The notes under the pieces were generated by a model. It was not told where the DNA came from. It did no database searches and was given only the letters and a program-made list of their open reading frames with translations. Both the position numbers and the translations under genes were made by a program. From Crossaster papposus (lineage: Eukaryota; Echinodermata; Asteroidea; Velatida; Solasteridae), in assembly GCA_037893245.1 (NCBI GenBank), contig JBAIAA010000117.1:1984001-2048000 (forward strand): DNA of 64,000 bases. The letters are read 5' to 3'. Below are positions 52,301-62,757 of the stretch, piece after piece. Positions within the stretch are counted from its first letter, which is position 1; each line of letters begins with the position of its first letter.

Positions 52301-53127
52301 TCTTCCGGATTTTGCGGAAGACTCCCGGAAAATTGTTTAATCTCCCCTCCCGACTCAACTTAACATCTCCTGGATTGTCAATTTTGTATACCTTTTTTTA
52401 ATACAAGTTTGTATTTTTTTCACGTTTCCTATAACTCAAAAGAATGCGTGCGTAAAATAATTACTTTGTGGTCGTATGTAGCGTCGGCTGGCCAGTTATA
52501 ACGCAAACGCGGGAATTACGTTCATGCATATAGAGCCAGACTCCTTTCAAATCTCTGGGTTACCTCAGTTTATGCGCCATACAATTTGCATGCATATTCG
52601 GAATGTCAATTGGGGGTTATGCATCTTGCGCGTGCATAGTATATTACCAGTGAAGTCCGTAACGCATTGCAAAAAGTCCATGTACATGTACGTATCTGAA
52701 TTCTATTGGCCAGAGGTAAAAATGGCATCGAAAAAGAAGAAATATCTTTAAAAATACAGGGATAGGACTTTATTGTGAACTTTTGGCAGTTTAATATGGC
52801 CTAAAATACTTTCTCCCTCACTTGGGGGGGGGGGGGGGGGGGGGGTGTTTCTTCGTTTAATTTTACAATACAACTGCAGAATCATATATAAACCACATAG
52901 GCGGATGTAAAGCCAAAGCCTTTTACTGATCTAGCAAGGCAGCTGTGGTTTTAGTGCATGCTTAAAATACAATATATGGCAAATTGCTTGCCATCTAGTA
53001 CTGTCATTCAATGAGAACTTGGAATGGAAACTAAAAGCATATATTTTTCAATGGGTGATATTAAGTTTGAAAATACAACCAACTGTTGATACGTTTGCCT
53101 CTCAAATTACTTTATCAATTCGTCGCT
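52301..53127. other. Spacer with G22 tract
   Basis: No gene is supported. The G22 tract lies at 52824-52845. Otherwise AT-rich. Confidence 0.5.
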
Positions 53128-53342
53128 GGTCACACGAAGTGACCTATCTCATATTTTGGTTGATTTTTTTTTTTTGTATCATTTTATTCCTTATATTAAG
53201 ATCTTTCGAAATATCAGATTTTTTTTCCTGAAAATGTATTTTTTTTGGCTTAATTGTGTGTTTTTTCAAAAGACACTACCCACACAAATGAGATATTGTT
53301 TTTCACGAAGTGACACATTCAGATAGGTCACTTCGTGCGACC
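53128..53342. mobile_element. MITE with GGTCGCACGAAGTGACC ends, copy 1
   Basis: Left end GGTCACACGAAGTGACCTAT, right end ATAGGTCACTTCGTGCGACC. The end itself is a near-palindrome. Interior is T-rich. The flanking words CAATTCGTCGCT (left) and a further TTGGTCCCACGAAGTGAC (53361) also occur around the second copy at 59628-60002, so the family seems to insert near or into its own kind. Confidence 0.7.
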
Positions 53343-53559
53343 ACAGAAACCCGATACGTTGGTCCCACGAAGTGACGCAAGTACTGGTTTCAAGAATATA
53401 TAATTGTATAAATGCCTCCTTTTCCTTGTTATTAAAAAATGATGGATAACAATATTAAATAAAATATTTACACCTATAAACAAAATCCATAAATACAAAA
53501 AAAATACAACTTTCACTTAAAAGCAACTTCTAAAAAATAACAGGCAAATAATTATTTGC
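53343..53559. other. AT-rich spacer
   Basis: No feature except the extra CACGAAGTGAC motif near 53368. Confidence 0.35.
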
Positions 53560-53748
53560 AAGGACGTGCGTCTGGTTTCTAGACGTTGCAATGTATTTGT
53601 CCCACGTATAACTCTGTGTACGTGTGTACGGGGATCCGGACATAAAGCTAGAAAGCAGTCGACTCGTACATCACATGCACACTCGACTCGGCGCTGTCCC
53701 GGCCGACATCCCCACCTCTTCCTGTCTGCTTGTGGTTTTTATTGCGTA
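53560..53748 (+). other. Candidate non-coding 5' exon of the transposase-like gene
   Basis: A GC-richer stretch ends in a strong donor, GTAAGTAAG, near 53747, and the next acceptor lies at 54145. The first ATG in good position downstream is inside the exon at 54146 (MDVLVRW). This makes it a plausible 5' exon and promoter region, an alternative to a start at 46406. Inference from splice signals and composition only. Confidence 0.35.
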
Positions 53749-54145
53749 AGTAAGCCTATAATGTAATTATCTAAAAGTCTATATCTGTTGTGCTGAAGTA
53801 GTTTTATATGCTGTTATAAAAATCACTGCATAAGCTTGGCCTAGGCATAGCATAAATAAATAAATATAGCCTAATTAAAAGCTTGATGTGTGGATAACGT
53901 TGGCGTACATGGCGTAAGGGTATAAGCCGGGGATTGTGGAGTTTTGCGTGGGCTGGTTATAACAATACATTACATTATACCGCTGTCGTAACGATTTCTC
54001 TTTCTTATTTTGTGAGATTAAGCATAGCCTAGGCATAACCCCGTATGTAATTGTTTTCACATTCAAAAGCAAGTAATTAGTAAACAAAGGAAAGGTACTA
54101 CCCTTATTATATAAATATAGTCTCCACTTGTTTGTTTTATGACAG

Positions 54146-54313
54146 GCTTCCCGAGAATGGATGTGCTAGTCAGATGGTTATATGGGACACAAAATGTTGT
54201 TCTTTCTGACCACCTGAAGTTCAAACCACCACTCAAAGAGGGACAGGTGGTCAGAATGAGGTGGGGCAAGGTCTGGTGGAGGGGCAGAGTCGTTGACATA
54301 GAGGACCCTGCTG
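54146..54313 (+). CDS. Transposase-like gene, exon with Tudor/chromatin-like segment
   Basis: Between acceptor TTTTATGACAG and donor GTAAAC, 168 bases, phase 1 on both sides. It encodes GFPRMDVLVRWLYGTQNVVL, SDHLKFKPPLKEGQVVRMRW and GKVWWRGRVVDIEDPAG. The pattern VLVRW...LKEGQVVRMRWGKVWWRGRVV suggests a small beta-barrel of Tudor/PWWP type, often seen at the start of BEN-domain or transposon-derived proteins. No catalytic residue. Splicing to 54889 keeps the frame. Confidence 0.6.
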
Positions 54314-54888
54314 GTAAACAAAATATGTATTGTGCCCTAACTTTGTCTAAAGTATAGCCTAACATACAACTAAATTACAACAAAATTTATCTTATTTTCC
54401 ATCAATGAATTAAAGGTAGTATACATGTACATTTCTTTTGCTGTAGGCCCTAGGTTTCTTAGTGAGTTAGTATTTTACAGCAACTGTTGTTAAACTGACC
54501 AGTTTAAAAAGTTGCATTCATAGAATTATGGGAATTAAGAAAACAATGAACTTTGTTCTTGTATTCTTATTCCCTAAAACCTACTTCATTATAAGGAAGA
54601 TCAATTTAATTGCAGAGTAACTGCATACACCCGTTCAATATGAAACTGAATGCAAACAAAATGTGGACTATTTTGGTAAATTTAGGGCAACATTTGAAAA
54701 GAAAAAAACAGTTTTTCAAAAAATATATCAGCTGTACACAGCTGTCATTATTTTGTAGAAGGATATTCTCCATTTACCGTCTTGTATTTCATAATAATAT
54801 TTGGTGGTTTGTTGTTTAATATTACCTTTAAATCTTATATTTCACTAGTTTTGTGTGAACTTTACATTGTTTCTTATTTCTGTTACAG

Positions 54889-54960
54889 GAACTATGGAAG
54901 ACAGCGACTGCGACAGTGATGGAGATGACATTCCACTTAGTATATTACTGAGCAATTCTT
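54889..54960 (+). CDS. Transposase-like gene, short acidic exon
   Basis: 72 bases between acceptor TCTGTTACAG and donor GTAAGT, phase 1 at both ends, encoding GTMEDSDCDSDGDDIPLSIL and LSNS. Acidic and probably unstructured linker. Support comes from exact splice signals and frame continuity with both neighbours. Confidence 0.6.
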
Positions 54961-55130
54961 GTAAGTTATACAAAATGTATAAAAAATATGTTTTTATTTT
55001 GTTTACCCTTATTCTTTGCAAGGCGTGACTTGTTCATACTTTTGGTATGAGGACTCTTATCATGTGGTCCTCTTATCCAGTCAACATTTTCACATGAAAT
55101 TAATAATGCATTTTGGTGGTTTTTTTCTAG

Positions 55131-56057
55131 GCAATAAACAGCAATCACTGGTTGCAACCGGTGCTGTTGGGAGTGGTCCTCCTGGTGGTGCGGCTTTTCC
55201 CACTCCGGTTGGCAGTGGTCCTCCTGGTTGTGCGGCTTTTCCCACTCCGGTTGGCAGTGGTCCTCCTGGTGGTGCGGCTATTCCCACTCCGGTTGGCAGT
55301 GGTCCTCCTGGTGGTGCGGCTTTTCCCACTCCGGTTGGCAGTGGTCCTCCTGGTGATGCGGCTTTTCCCACTCCGGTTGGCAGTGGTCCTCCTGGTGATG
55401 CGGCTTTTTCCACTCCGGTTGGCAGTGGTCCTCCTGGTGATGCGGCTTTTCCCACTCCGGTTGGCAGTGGTCCTCCTGGTGATGCGGCTTTTCCCACTCC
55501 GGTTGGCAGTGGTCCTCCTGGTGATGCGGCTTTTTCCATTCCGGTTGGCAGTGGTCCTCCTGGTGATGCGGCTTTTCCCACTCCGGTTGGCAGTGGTCCT
55601 CCTGGTCGTGCGGCTTTTCCCACTTCGGTTGGCAGTGGTCCTCTTGGTGGTGCGGCTTTTCCCACTCCGGTTGGCAGTGGTCCTCCTGGTCGTGCGGCTT
55701 TTCCCACTTCGGTTGGCAGTGACCCTTCTGATGGTGCGGCATTTTCCACTCCTGTTGACGGTGGTCCTCCTGGTGATGCGGCTTTTCCCACTTCGGTTGG
55801 CAGTGGTCCTCCTGGTCGTGCGGCTTTTCCCACTTCGGTTGGCAGTGACCCTTCTGATGGTGCGGCATTTTCCACTCCTGTTGACGGTGATCCTCTTGAT
55901 GATGCGGTTTTTCCCACTTCGGTTGGCAGTGGTCCTCCTGGTGGTGCAGCTTTTTCCACTCCGTTTGGCGGTGACTCTTCTGATGGTGCTGCATTTCCAA
56001 CTCCGGGTGGCAGTGACCCTTTTTATGGTTGTGGCGGTGGTCCTTCTGCATCAGCTG
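55131..56057 (+). CDS. Transposase-like gene, exon made of a 42-bp repeat
   Basis: 927 bases (309 codons) between acceptor TTTTTTTCTAG and donor GTAAGA, phase 1 at both ends. After NKQQSLVATGA it consists of about 20 copies of a 42-base unit encoding VGSGPPGDAAFPTP-type repeats, ending GGGPSASAG. The repeat is glycine/proline-rich and likely disordered. Copies differ by third-position and some replacement changes; later copies (SDPSDGAAF) are the most diverged. Minus and third frames are open only because the unit is a multiple of three. Confidence 0.65.
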
Positions 56058-56353
56058 GTAAGAGTTGTTTTATTCTTTTTGGCTTTTCATTGTGTTAATG
56101 ATATAAATTTTGAGCAAAGTGTTCACAGCCGATACTACTTCTCTTTTTCCAATTGAGTGCTAACTTCATAATTGAAGACCACAGCATATCATCATGCAGC
56201 CCAAAATGTCCTCCCTTGTTTAGTGTGACAGACTCACACAAGTTAACATGTATATTGTCAAAACATAATTAGAATATACATTGTCACCCGTTCCCTATAG
56301 AGAAACGTATTTGATTATTAAATAATAAATTGATTTTTTCTTTCTCATTACAG

Positions 56354-58417
56354 ACTCGTCAACGTTAGCTTGTACATCATCAAGCACAAGAAGAACAGCT
56401 TTTCAAGCAACTCTTCCAGAGCCTGGTGTAGCTCAGACCTGCTGTGATTTTACTTGCCAAGAGGAAATCTTTGCAGCATGTGCTTCCTGTAATTGCTTGT
56501 TGTGTTTTGAACATTTTATAAGGTCAGATAATTCTTGTGAAACTCATAATGATTTCTTTGCATTGTATCCAAGTACCTATGATATTGCAGAGTCTGATCC
56601 CATAAATGAAACATTTGGGCTTCTAGAACCAGAGGATTTTACAGTGGAAGGAGAACCCCAGATAGAGTGTTTACCAGAGCAAAATACACATGAATCACAA
56701 AGTAAGCAAGCTCGAAATAAAACCGTGAAAACAAATAGAAACAGTGGTAAAGCATACTATACGGAAAAGACAAACAAGCTAAAGGAAGCTCGCAAAACAA
56801 AGCACATTCCAATGTGTAGCAGTTTGTATTGCAAAGCCAGAAATCTGGCTTGCAGTGATTTGTCTGAAGAAGATCGGAATCAGTAAGGGAAGCGTATTTC
56901 TCTCTTCGAAGCCTGCAGGCACAGCGAGAGTGGCTAGCAAGCCATATAGTACTATCAGTACCCACCAAAGGTTCATACAAAAAGAGAAACACTAAATTCT
57001 TTCTACCTAATGGGAAAAGCACAGGATCTCCACGCAGAGTTTGTAAGCGTATGTTTCTTAGTACCATAGGGATTTCAGACCGCCAGGTACGCACAGTCGT
57101 GAGTAAACTAAGTCCTTGTGGCACAGTAATGCCAGAGCAGAGAGGAAGAAGGCAAACTAAAAGTGAATATGTCAAACGTAGGGAAAATGTGATTGCTCAT
57201 ATCAACAGGTTCCCAAAAACCGAATCGCATTACTGTCGCGCAAGTACTTCTTCCCAATTCTTAGCCTCTGATCTGAACATAAACAAAATGTACGACTTGT
57301 ATGTTGCAGAAAATCTAAAACCACTGGCTTCGCGAACTCTGTATGGAAGAATGCTTCGTGTAATGAAGTTGAAGTTCCATAAACCAAAGAAGGATTTATG
57401 TGGAGTATGTGAAACATATCGTAACGGAAATGACCAAGAAAGAGAAAAGCTAAACCATGTGTACTTGAGACACATCAGAGAAAAAGAAAAAGTGCGAGAA
57501 ATAAAATCAGAAAAGAAGAAAGAAGCTCTCCTTAACCCTAAGACACATCAAACTTCAGTGTATGATCTCCAACAAGTCATATACTTGCCAAAATCAGGTA
57601 GGGGAACTCTCTTCTACAAACGTAGACTGTCTATGATTTCACCATATATGAATTGGACAGCAAGGCAGGTTACTGTTTCGTGCATCACGAAGGCTTAGGC
57701 AAACGGGGGTCCAATGAAATTGCCTCCAACCTCTACACATATCTGCTGATGCTAGACATCAAAGGTACAGAGATTGTTGATTTATTCAGTGATGGATGCA
57801 TTGGGCAAAACAAAAATTCCATACTACCGGCCATGTTGTTGTATTTTGTATCAGCCTCAGTATCTGTGAAACATGTCACTCTATACTACTTTGAAACAAA
57901 CCACGGTCAGAGTGAAGGTGATTCTGTGCATAGTACTATAGAGCGAAACTTGACCCAGGCTAGAGATATTTTTCTCCCTGCTCAACTGTCGCTCCTAATT
58001 CAAACAGCTAGGAAGCATCCTTCGAGGTACAGTGTGACAGAAGTCCAGACTAAAGACATTCGTGACTGGAAGGAATTTGGCCAAACCCTTAGAACCTTAA
58101 AGGTACGTTCAACAGAAGAAGGCAATCCAGTAGACTGGAAGAAGATCATGCAAATTAGGGTCACAAAACACCAACGATTGAAAATTCAGGTTAAATTTTC
58201 ACACCTCAGTGAAACGTTTGAAACCATCGACATCACACGTAGTAGCAGGCTTCCGGCTACTCCTGGCACTTTCCACTTTCCTGCCGAGGCTTATTCTCAA
58301 GGCCCTCCCAAAATCAGCGAGGGCAAGTACAGGGACTTGATGAGTCTCTGTGAAGGTCTTACTCCAGTAATAAGCCATCCTGACCACATTGCTTTTTACA
58401 AGAATTTACCCCACTAA
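56354..58417 (+). pseudogene. Transposase-like terminal exon (SDGCIGQNKN family)
   Basis: Starts after acceptor CTCATTACAG in phase with the previous exon. A cysteine-rich N-terminal part (CCDFTCQEEIFAACASCNCL, CFEHFI) is followed by GKAYYTEKTNKLKE, then VCKRMFLSTIGISDRQVRTV, YGRMLRVMKLKFHKPKKDLC, GVCETYRNGN, a DLQQVIYLPKSG segment, VDLFSDGCIGQNKN and NHGQSEGDSVHSTIERNL. The last two blocks hold the acidic residues of a DDE-type nuclease. This is a family seen in insect and marine genomes; I cannot fix its superfamily name. Two single-base frame changes are visible, near 56875 and near 57635; otherwise the frame runs to 58417. Element ends were not found. Confidence 0.65.
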
Positions 58418-59627
58418 AATTGCTGTGGTCAGCTCTGGAAAGCGGAATCAAATTGATTACATTCAAATAAGATTGTCTTTATTGGCTTCAGTGTGAATAA
58501 CACATTCATGACATTTTATGACAATGAGCAGACATAAGCAGCAACTGTTCTGAGTGTAATTAATAAATAAGAGCAACTGATAACTAAATTGCACATGGTA
58601 AATTCTACAAATAAATTGTTATATATAATAATAACAATAATGTATAATTTGGGTGGCTAATCATAATTATTTACTTAAATCTTTGCTCGCCACTGCCCAT
58701 ATTGGGCGCTGGCAAACGCTGATAAGCTTTTAGCTCTGGTGGTCACCAGTTCCGCATCAGCACAGGTCTTAACTTCCTTTTCAGAGTTCTGAGAAACTTG
58801 ATTTGCGTTTCCCAGGGCGGTGGGATAAATCTTGAAATAAATTTTTGAATAAATACCTAATGAACTGATTTTGTGTAAAAGTGTGAATAATATAATTTGG
58901 CATGATTCTTATTGTATCAATAAACTTTTGTTGCAAGCTGAAGATGAATTTGGACTCTATTACAAGATTCATTGAGTCGTAATTACCCCTCCCCCTACCC
59001 ACATCCCAAAGACAAATAAACTGCCTAATTTATTTTATCATGACAATAAAAACCAGGTTTCCAACGTCAGATTGACCACACATGTAGTTAAATAATGATG
59101 CCACAATCGCCCGATTCGGTCGACGTAGTTTCCATTCTAATGGTCTTTTTCTGGAACCAAGTCGGGGGTCAATTGGACAGTGGATTAACAGAAGCAATGA
59201 AAGGGCCTGTCCAAATTCACCACCGACTTTGTTCTAGAAAAATACTAGGTCCCTAACATAAAAAATACTGTACCGAATCGGGTGATCTTGGTGTCATCTT
59301 TTTCTAGAAAGATTACCCGTCCATCCAAAGTAGTTTTTTCTGGTCGGAGGGCTAGGATGCTGGAAATAGGCCGTTTCGTGTTTTTTTTTGGTTTTTTTTA
59401 CATTCCGTGTAGCTACAACACGGAGTATTTGTGGCTGTATGTTGTGTCATATTCTTTATACGAGTAATACATAAATGTTTCTAAATATACAAGCACTTGT
59501 GCTGTCATGAGATCGAGACTCCTAAAACGAGCGAAGAAATGTATTTAACATTAATGTTGTGCCATGAGCAAGGCGGATGCGTCATACAAACGACGGTACT
59601 GCCAGTGCAGAAACTTATTAAATCATT
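58418..59627. other. AT-rich spacer
   Basis: No gene seen. Near 59112 and 59275 the words CGCCCGATTCGG and CCGAATCGGGTGAT form an inverted pair about 165 bases apart with CTAGAAAA/TTTTCTGG pairs inside, possibly a small MITE. Confidence 0.4.
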
Positions 59628-60002
59628 GGTCGCACGAAGTGACCTATCTCAATTCGTCGCTCGGCGCAATTGACATCGGTTGAGAAATCGACATTGTTGG
59701 TCCCACGAAGTGACCTATCGGGATAGGTCGCTACCCACGCATATGAAAAATGAAAATGCTAATTTTACGAACTGACTTATAATTTCTCAGCTACTTTTTT
59801 ACCTGATGCCGATGAGTTATTATCTTTGGAACAAACTGACACCATAATTTAACTATCCAATTTGTATATAATAGAAAAACAGAATTGATGAAATATACAC
59901 TTGTAGGTGAAATAACTCTTGCAAAATCCGCTCAACTTAAAACGCGTTTTTCTCGAAATTAAAATAACTGCAAAAGTCTGAGATAGGTCACTTCGTGCGA
60001 CC
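59628..60002. mobile_element. MITE with GGTCGCACGAAGTGACC ends, copy 2
   Basis: Left GGTCGCACGAAGTGACCTAT, right ATAGGTCACTTCGTGCGACC, inverted over 24 bases. An inner GTCCCACGAAGTGACCTATC lies at 59700. The word AATTCGTCGCT follows the left end and its complement follows the right end. 375 bases, non-coding. Confidence 0.75.
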
Positions 60003-60189
60003 AGCGACGAATTGCAACCGTTTGTATCATGGCACCCTGACCCCGAAGCATCATTCTGCGGTGATTCTCTGTTTAATGAACGAACGAAATTGCTTATCGC
60101 TTTCCTCCGTTTGCTCTTATTGGAGAGGGTTTTACAAAAAGTAGAGAGAGACCAGGCCACGATTATTTAGATTTTTCCACATAGGCCAA

Positions 60190-61780
60190 CACAGACTTGG
60201 TTTCCGAGACTTCTGCGTGCTCTCATCAGGATACCAGTCGTCCTCCCCGTGACCAGCAAGCTGCTGCACCTTCCTCAGGTACCAGAACGCCGACATCCTC
60301 TTCATGGTCGTCTAGCGCTGTGTGCTGGGCTACTGTCCGGGGATCCCTCAGCTCAAGAGGACTTTCGCACAAAACTATCGACATCATCATCGAGGCATGG
60401 AAACCAAGCACTAGGAAGCAGTACTGCTCGGCAATTCGAATTGTTGTTTTATAACGGTGTTGAGTATAGCACCATAAAGACAGCTCGTAGTGCCCTTTCT
60501 GCCATTTTATGGGAAACTGTTCACACTAAATTAAAAAGTGGTAATGACCTATTAGTTACTAGATTTATGCCAGGAGTGTTTAACATTAGACCCGCGTTAC
60601 CTCGATATTACCACACCTGGGATATGATTTTGATAAGGTATATCAGCAAATTAGACCTACAGCCGATTTCACGAAACCTTACGCAATGGCGCAAGCCAGC
60701 TTGCGCCACAAAATATTGCGTAAGCTGCGCCACTTTTGTTTGCTGCGCAATATTTCGCTTACGACAGTTTCACGAAAGTTGGACAGTGCGTAAGGCCGCG
60801 GCTTACGCAACAAATTATAGCGTAGCTTGCGCAGTCAATTTAGGTGGCGTAAGATATGGCGTAGCGACTGAAAATGACCTATTTTACCAGCAAATCGTAA
60901 TTGACGTGGAGCCCGTCATTGCTCAACGTATTAAGATTCATGAAAGACACTCATGATGATTGAAGTAAATGAATTTCTATTTTACCCGTGACAGAATCTT
61001 TAACGTTGCCGCACGATTTCGCGAAAAGTCGAACAAATTTTTTTTCTTCAAAATGGTGGGCGCAGGTGATACAACGACGATTTCATGAAAGAACCTAAAT
61101 GTACGCAAACAGTCGTCGTAAACGCTGTTTAAAACGTTGCGCAGCTACGCCAAGTTTCGTGAAATGCTCCGTAAGGAAATGGCGCAGCTATACGCAACAT
61201 TTTTGTTGCGTAAGCCTTGCGCCACTTTTGAAAATGGGGCAAGCTACGCACTTTTGCGTGAAATCGGCTGCTGTCGAAGCAATTAGTCGAAAACCGCTTA
61301 CATATAAACTAGTACATTTGTGTGCAATCTTCACGGGATAGCGGGCTCGAACACTGATTCGCTTAAAGCAATGATACCCTTAAAGTATTATTCACATAAC
61401 GCACTTTAACCTCTCAACCCGGTAGACTGCAACCAGTCATTACCATATCACCATATTTCGAAGCTAGAACTTGGTTTGTAGTATGAGCCCTTGCAATGTA
61501 CACAAAACGCACTAAAAGTTGGCGTTACAAGAAGACAAAGATATTTCTAAGCAATGTCCTCCATCTAAGGAAATAAATACAGGAATCGTATCCAGACGGT
61601 TAAAACAATCGCTTAAAGAGCATGTTGTACGAGCTGCATTTACGTCGGCAGCGGCGAATGAAGGAGTGCCAATTGACATCATTCTGACAACAGCAGGTTG
61701 AACCACCAACGCGTCGACGTTTGCCAAGTTCTACCCAAAGAAAGTATACACCATTTGCAGATATCGAAAATATTTACTAC
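60190..61780 (+). mobile_element. DIRS-like tyrosine-recombinase element (fossil)
   Basis: Two parts of a tyrosine recombinase are readable. The N-terminal core-binding part near 60350-60650 has GLSHKTIDIIIEAWKPSTRK, YSTIKTARSALSAIL and FMPGVFNIRPALPRYYHTWD. The C-terminal catalytic part near 61290-61760 has PLTYKLVHLCAIFTG and VRAAFTSAAANEGVPIDIIL followed by FAKFYPKKV. These match the YR domain of DIRS-type retrotransposons, which integrate by recombination without target duplication. No reverse transcriptase is seen in the window. The domain is split by a 611-bp MITE. It is broken, with several breaks, and looks old. Confidence 0.7.
60660..61270. mobile_element. MITE inside the DIRS-like fossil
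   Basis: Ends CAGCCGATTTCACGAAA and TTTTGCGTGAAATCGGCTG in inverted orientation. The interior is dense with self-complementary words around GCGTAAGC and TTGCGCCAC. It interrupts the recombinase region, so it is younger than that element. No clear target duplication. The CGATTTCAC end is shared with the MITE at 38569-39220. Confidence 0.75.
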
Positions 61781-61967
61781 CGAATTATTAAGAAATATCT
61801 TACTCATTTGAAAGTAAATAATGATTCTAGGCATCCATCAAAATGATTGCGCTAGATATCCTTTAATTATTCCAAAGAAACCTAGGAATATTGGTATACG
61901 CACCGAACGCAACCCAAATCAACAATTGTTGTCAAAGGTGTTACGTTGAATAAGTGATGAGCGAGCG

Positions 61968-62008
61968 CGAAAGGGCCTGTTTTATAGGCAGGACCCTTTC
62001 TGCTCCCT
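61968..62008. other. Hairpin near the end of the DIRS-like region
   Basis: GAAAGGGCCTG and CAGGACCCTTTC face each other across about nine bases (61974-62005), an 11-bp stem with one bulged base, set in a GCGAGCGCGAAAGGG context. Whether it belongs to the recombinase element is open. Confidence 0.5.
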
Positions 62009-62112
62009 TTTGTTCTTTAAATGTGTGGCATACTTCAGTATAACCAGACAATACAATCTCACGCGTGACTCCTCATTTCGGTTATGGATCGGTAGAATCA
62101 CCATGGAACTTC

Positions 62113-62470
62113 TAGTCCAGGAAAAATAAGTTTTGACCTCAAACAAATTGCAACAAATTGTTTTTCACCAGTGTGCACTTCTAGAGGGTCCCTAGAATTA
62201 CATACCGGTACTAAAAGTCTACAAAAATCCAAGTGGTTGAAATATGACTAATTTGCATAAATCGTTAATCCCTGCCGCGTAATATATTTATTCACATATT
62301 TGGGTATATATATATATATATATTTTTTTTTAAACAGTTTATTTTGGTGATTCTACTTACATATCCTTACTTCAATAACATTTGCTAAAGCATATAAGTG
62401 ACTGAATAGTGATGAGAACATAGTAATTATCAAAAATGACTACTTCGTGACTCTATAAATGTGCGCATAT
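62113..62470. repeat. 360-bp interspersed repeat, copy 2
   Basis: Reverse complement of 41828-42186, with similar extent. Its end coincides exactly with the start of the LTR at 62471, which suggests that the LTR retrotransposon inserted at its edge. Confidence 0.8.
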
Positions 62471-62757
62471 TGTAACGCCCGTGCCGGTTGGGCGGTAGAG
62501 GGCGCTGGAGCGATTCCACGGTGGTGGGATCGCCCTGGTGGCTCCTGCTGGTGCGCACCGGAAACCCGCCTTTGGATTGCGCAAGCGCCGAACTGGTTCT
62601 GACCAGTTCTGGTGCCGCGTGATGGTGTGAACGGAATGCCTTGTTTTGTTAGACGAGAGTCGAGATTAAACGGCTGAGAATCACCGGAAGAACAAGAATA
62701 CTTGTGTCAAGAGTCCTTCTTGTGTGTGTAGTCGACCCCAGGCGAATCTACGTTACA
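62471..62757 (+). repeat. 5' LTR of an LTR retrotransposon (fossil)
   Basis: 287 bases beginning TGTAACGCCCG and ending CTACGTTACA, with TG...CA ends and a 7-bp inverted terminal pair TGTAACG/CGTTACA. Directly after it comes TTGGTGGCAGCGGTCGG, a primer-binding-site-like sequence of the TGGTGGCAGCGG type common in Ty3/Gypsy elements. The matching 3' LTR would lie beyond the window. Confidence 0.75.

Noticed and set aside
55090-56156. Alternative long frames on both strands over the 42-bp repeat
   Set aside because: Shadows of the spliced exon at 55131-56057, which alone has matching splice sites and phase.
56886-56922. Very short intron in the transposase-like exon
   Set aside because: A GTAAGG-like donor and a TGCAG acceptor exist, but 36 bases is too short for a spliceosomal intron; a single-base frame change explains the region better.
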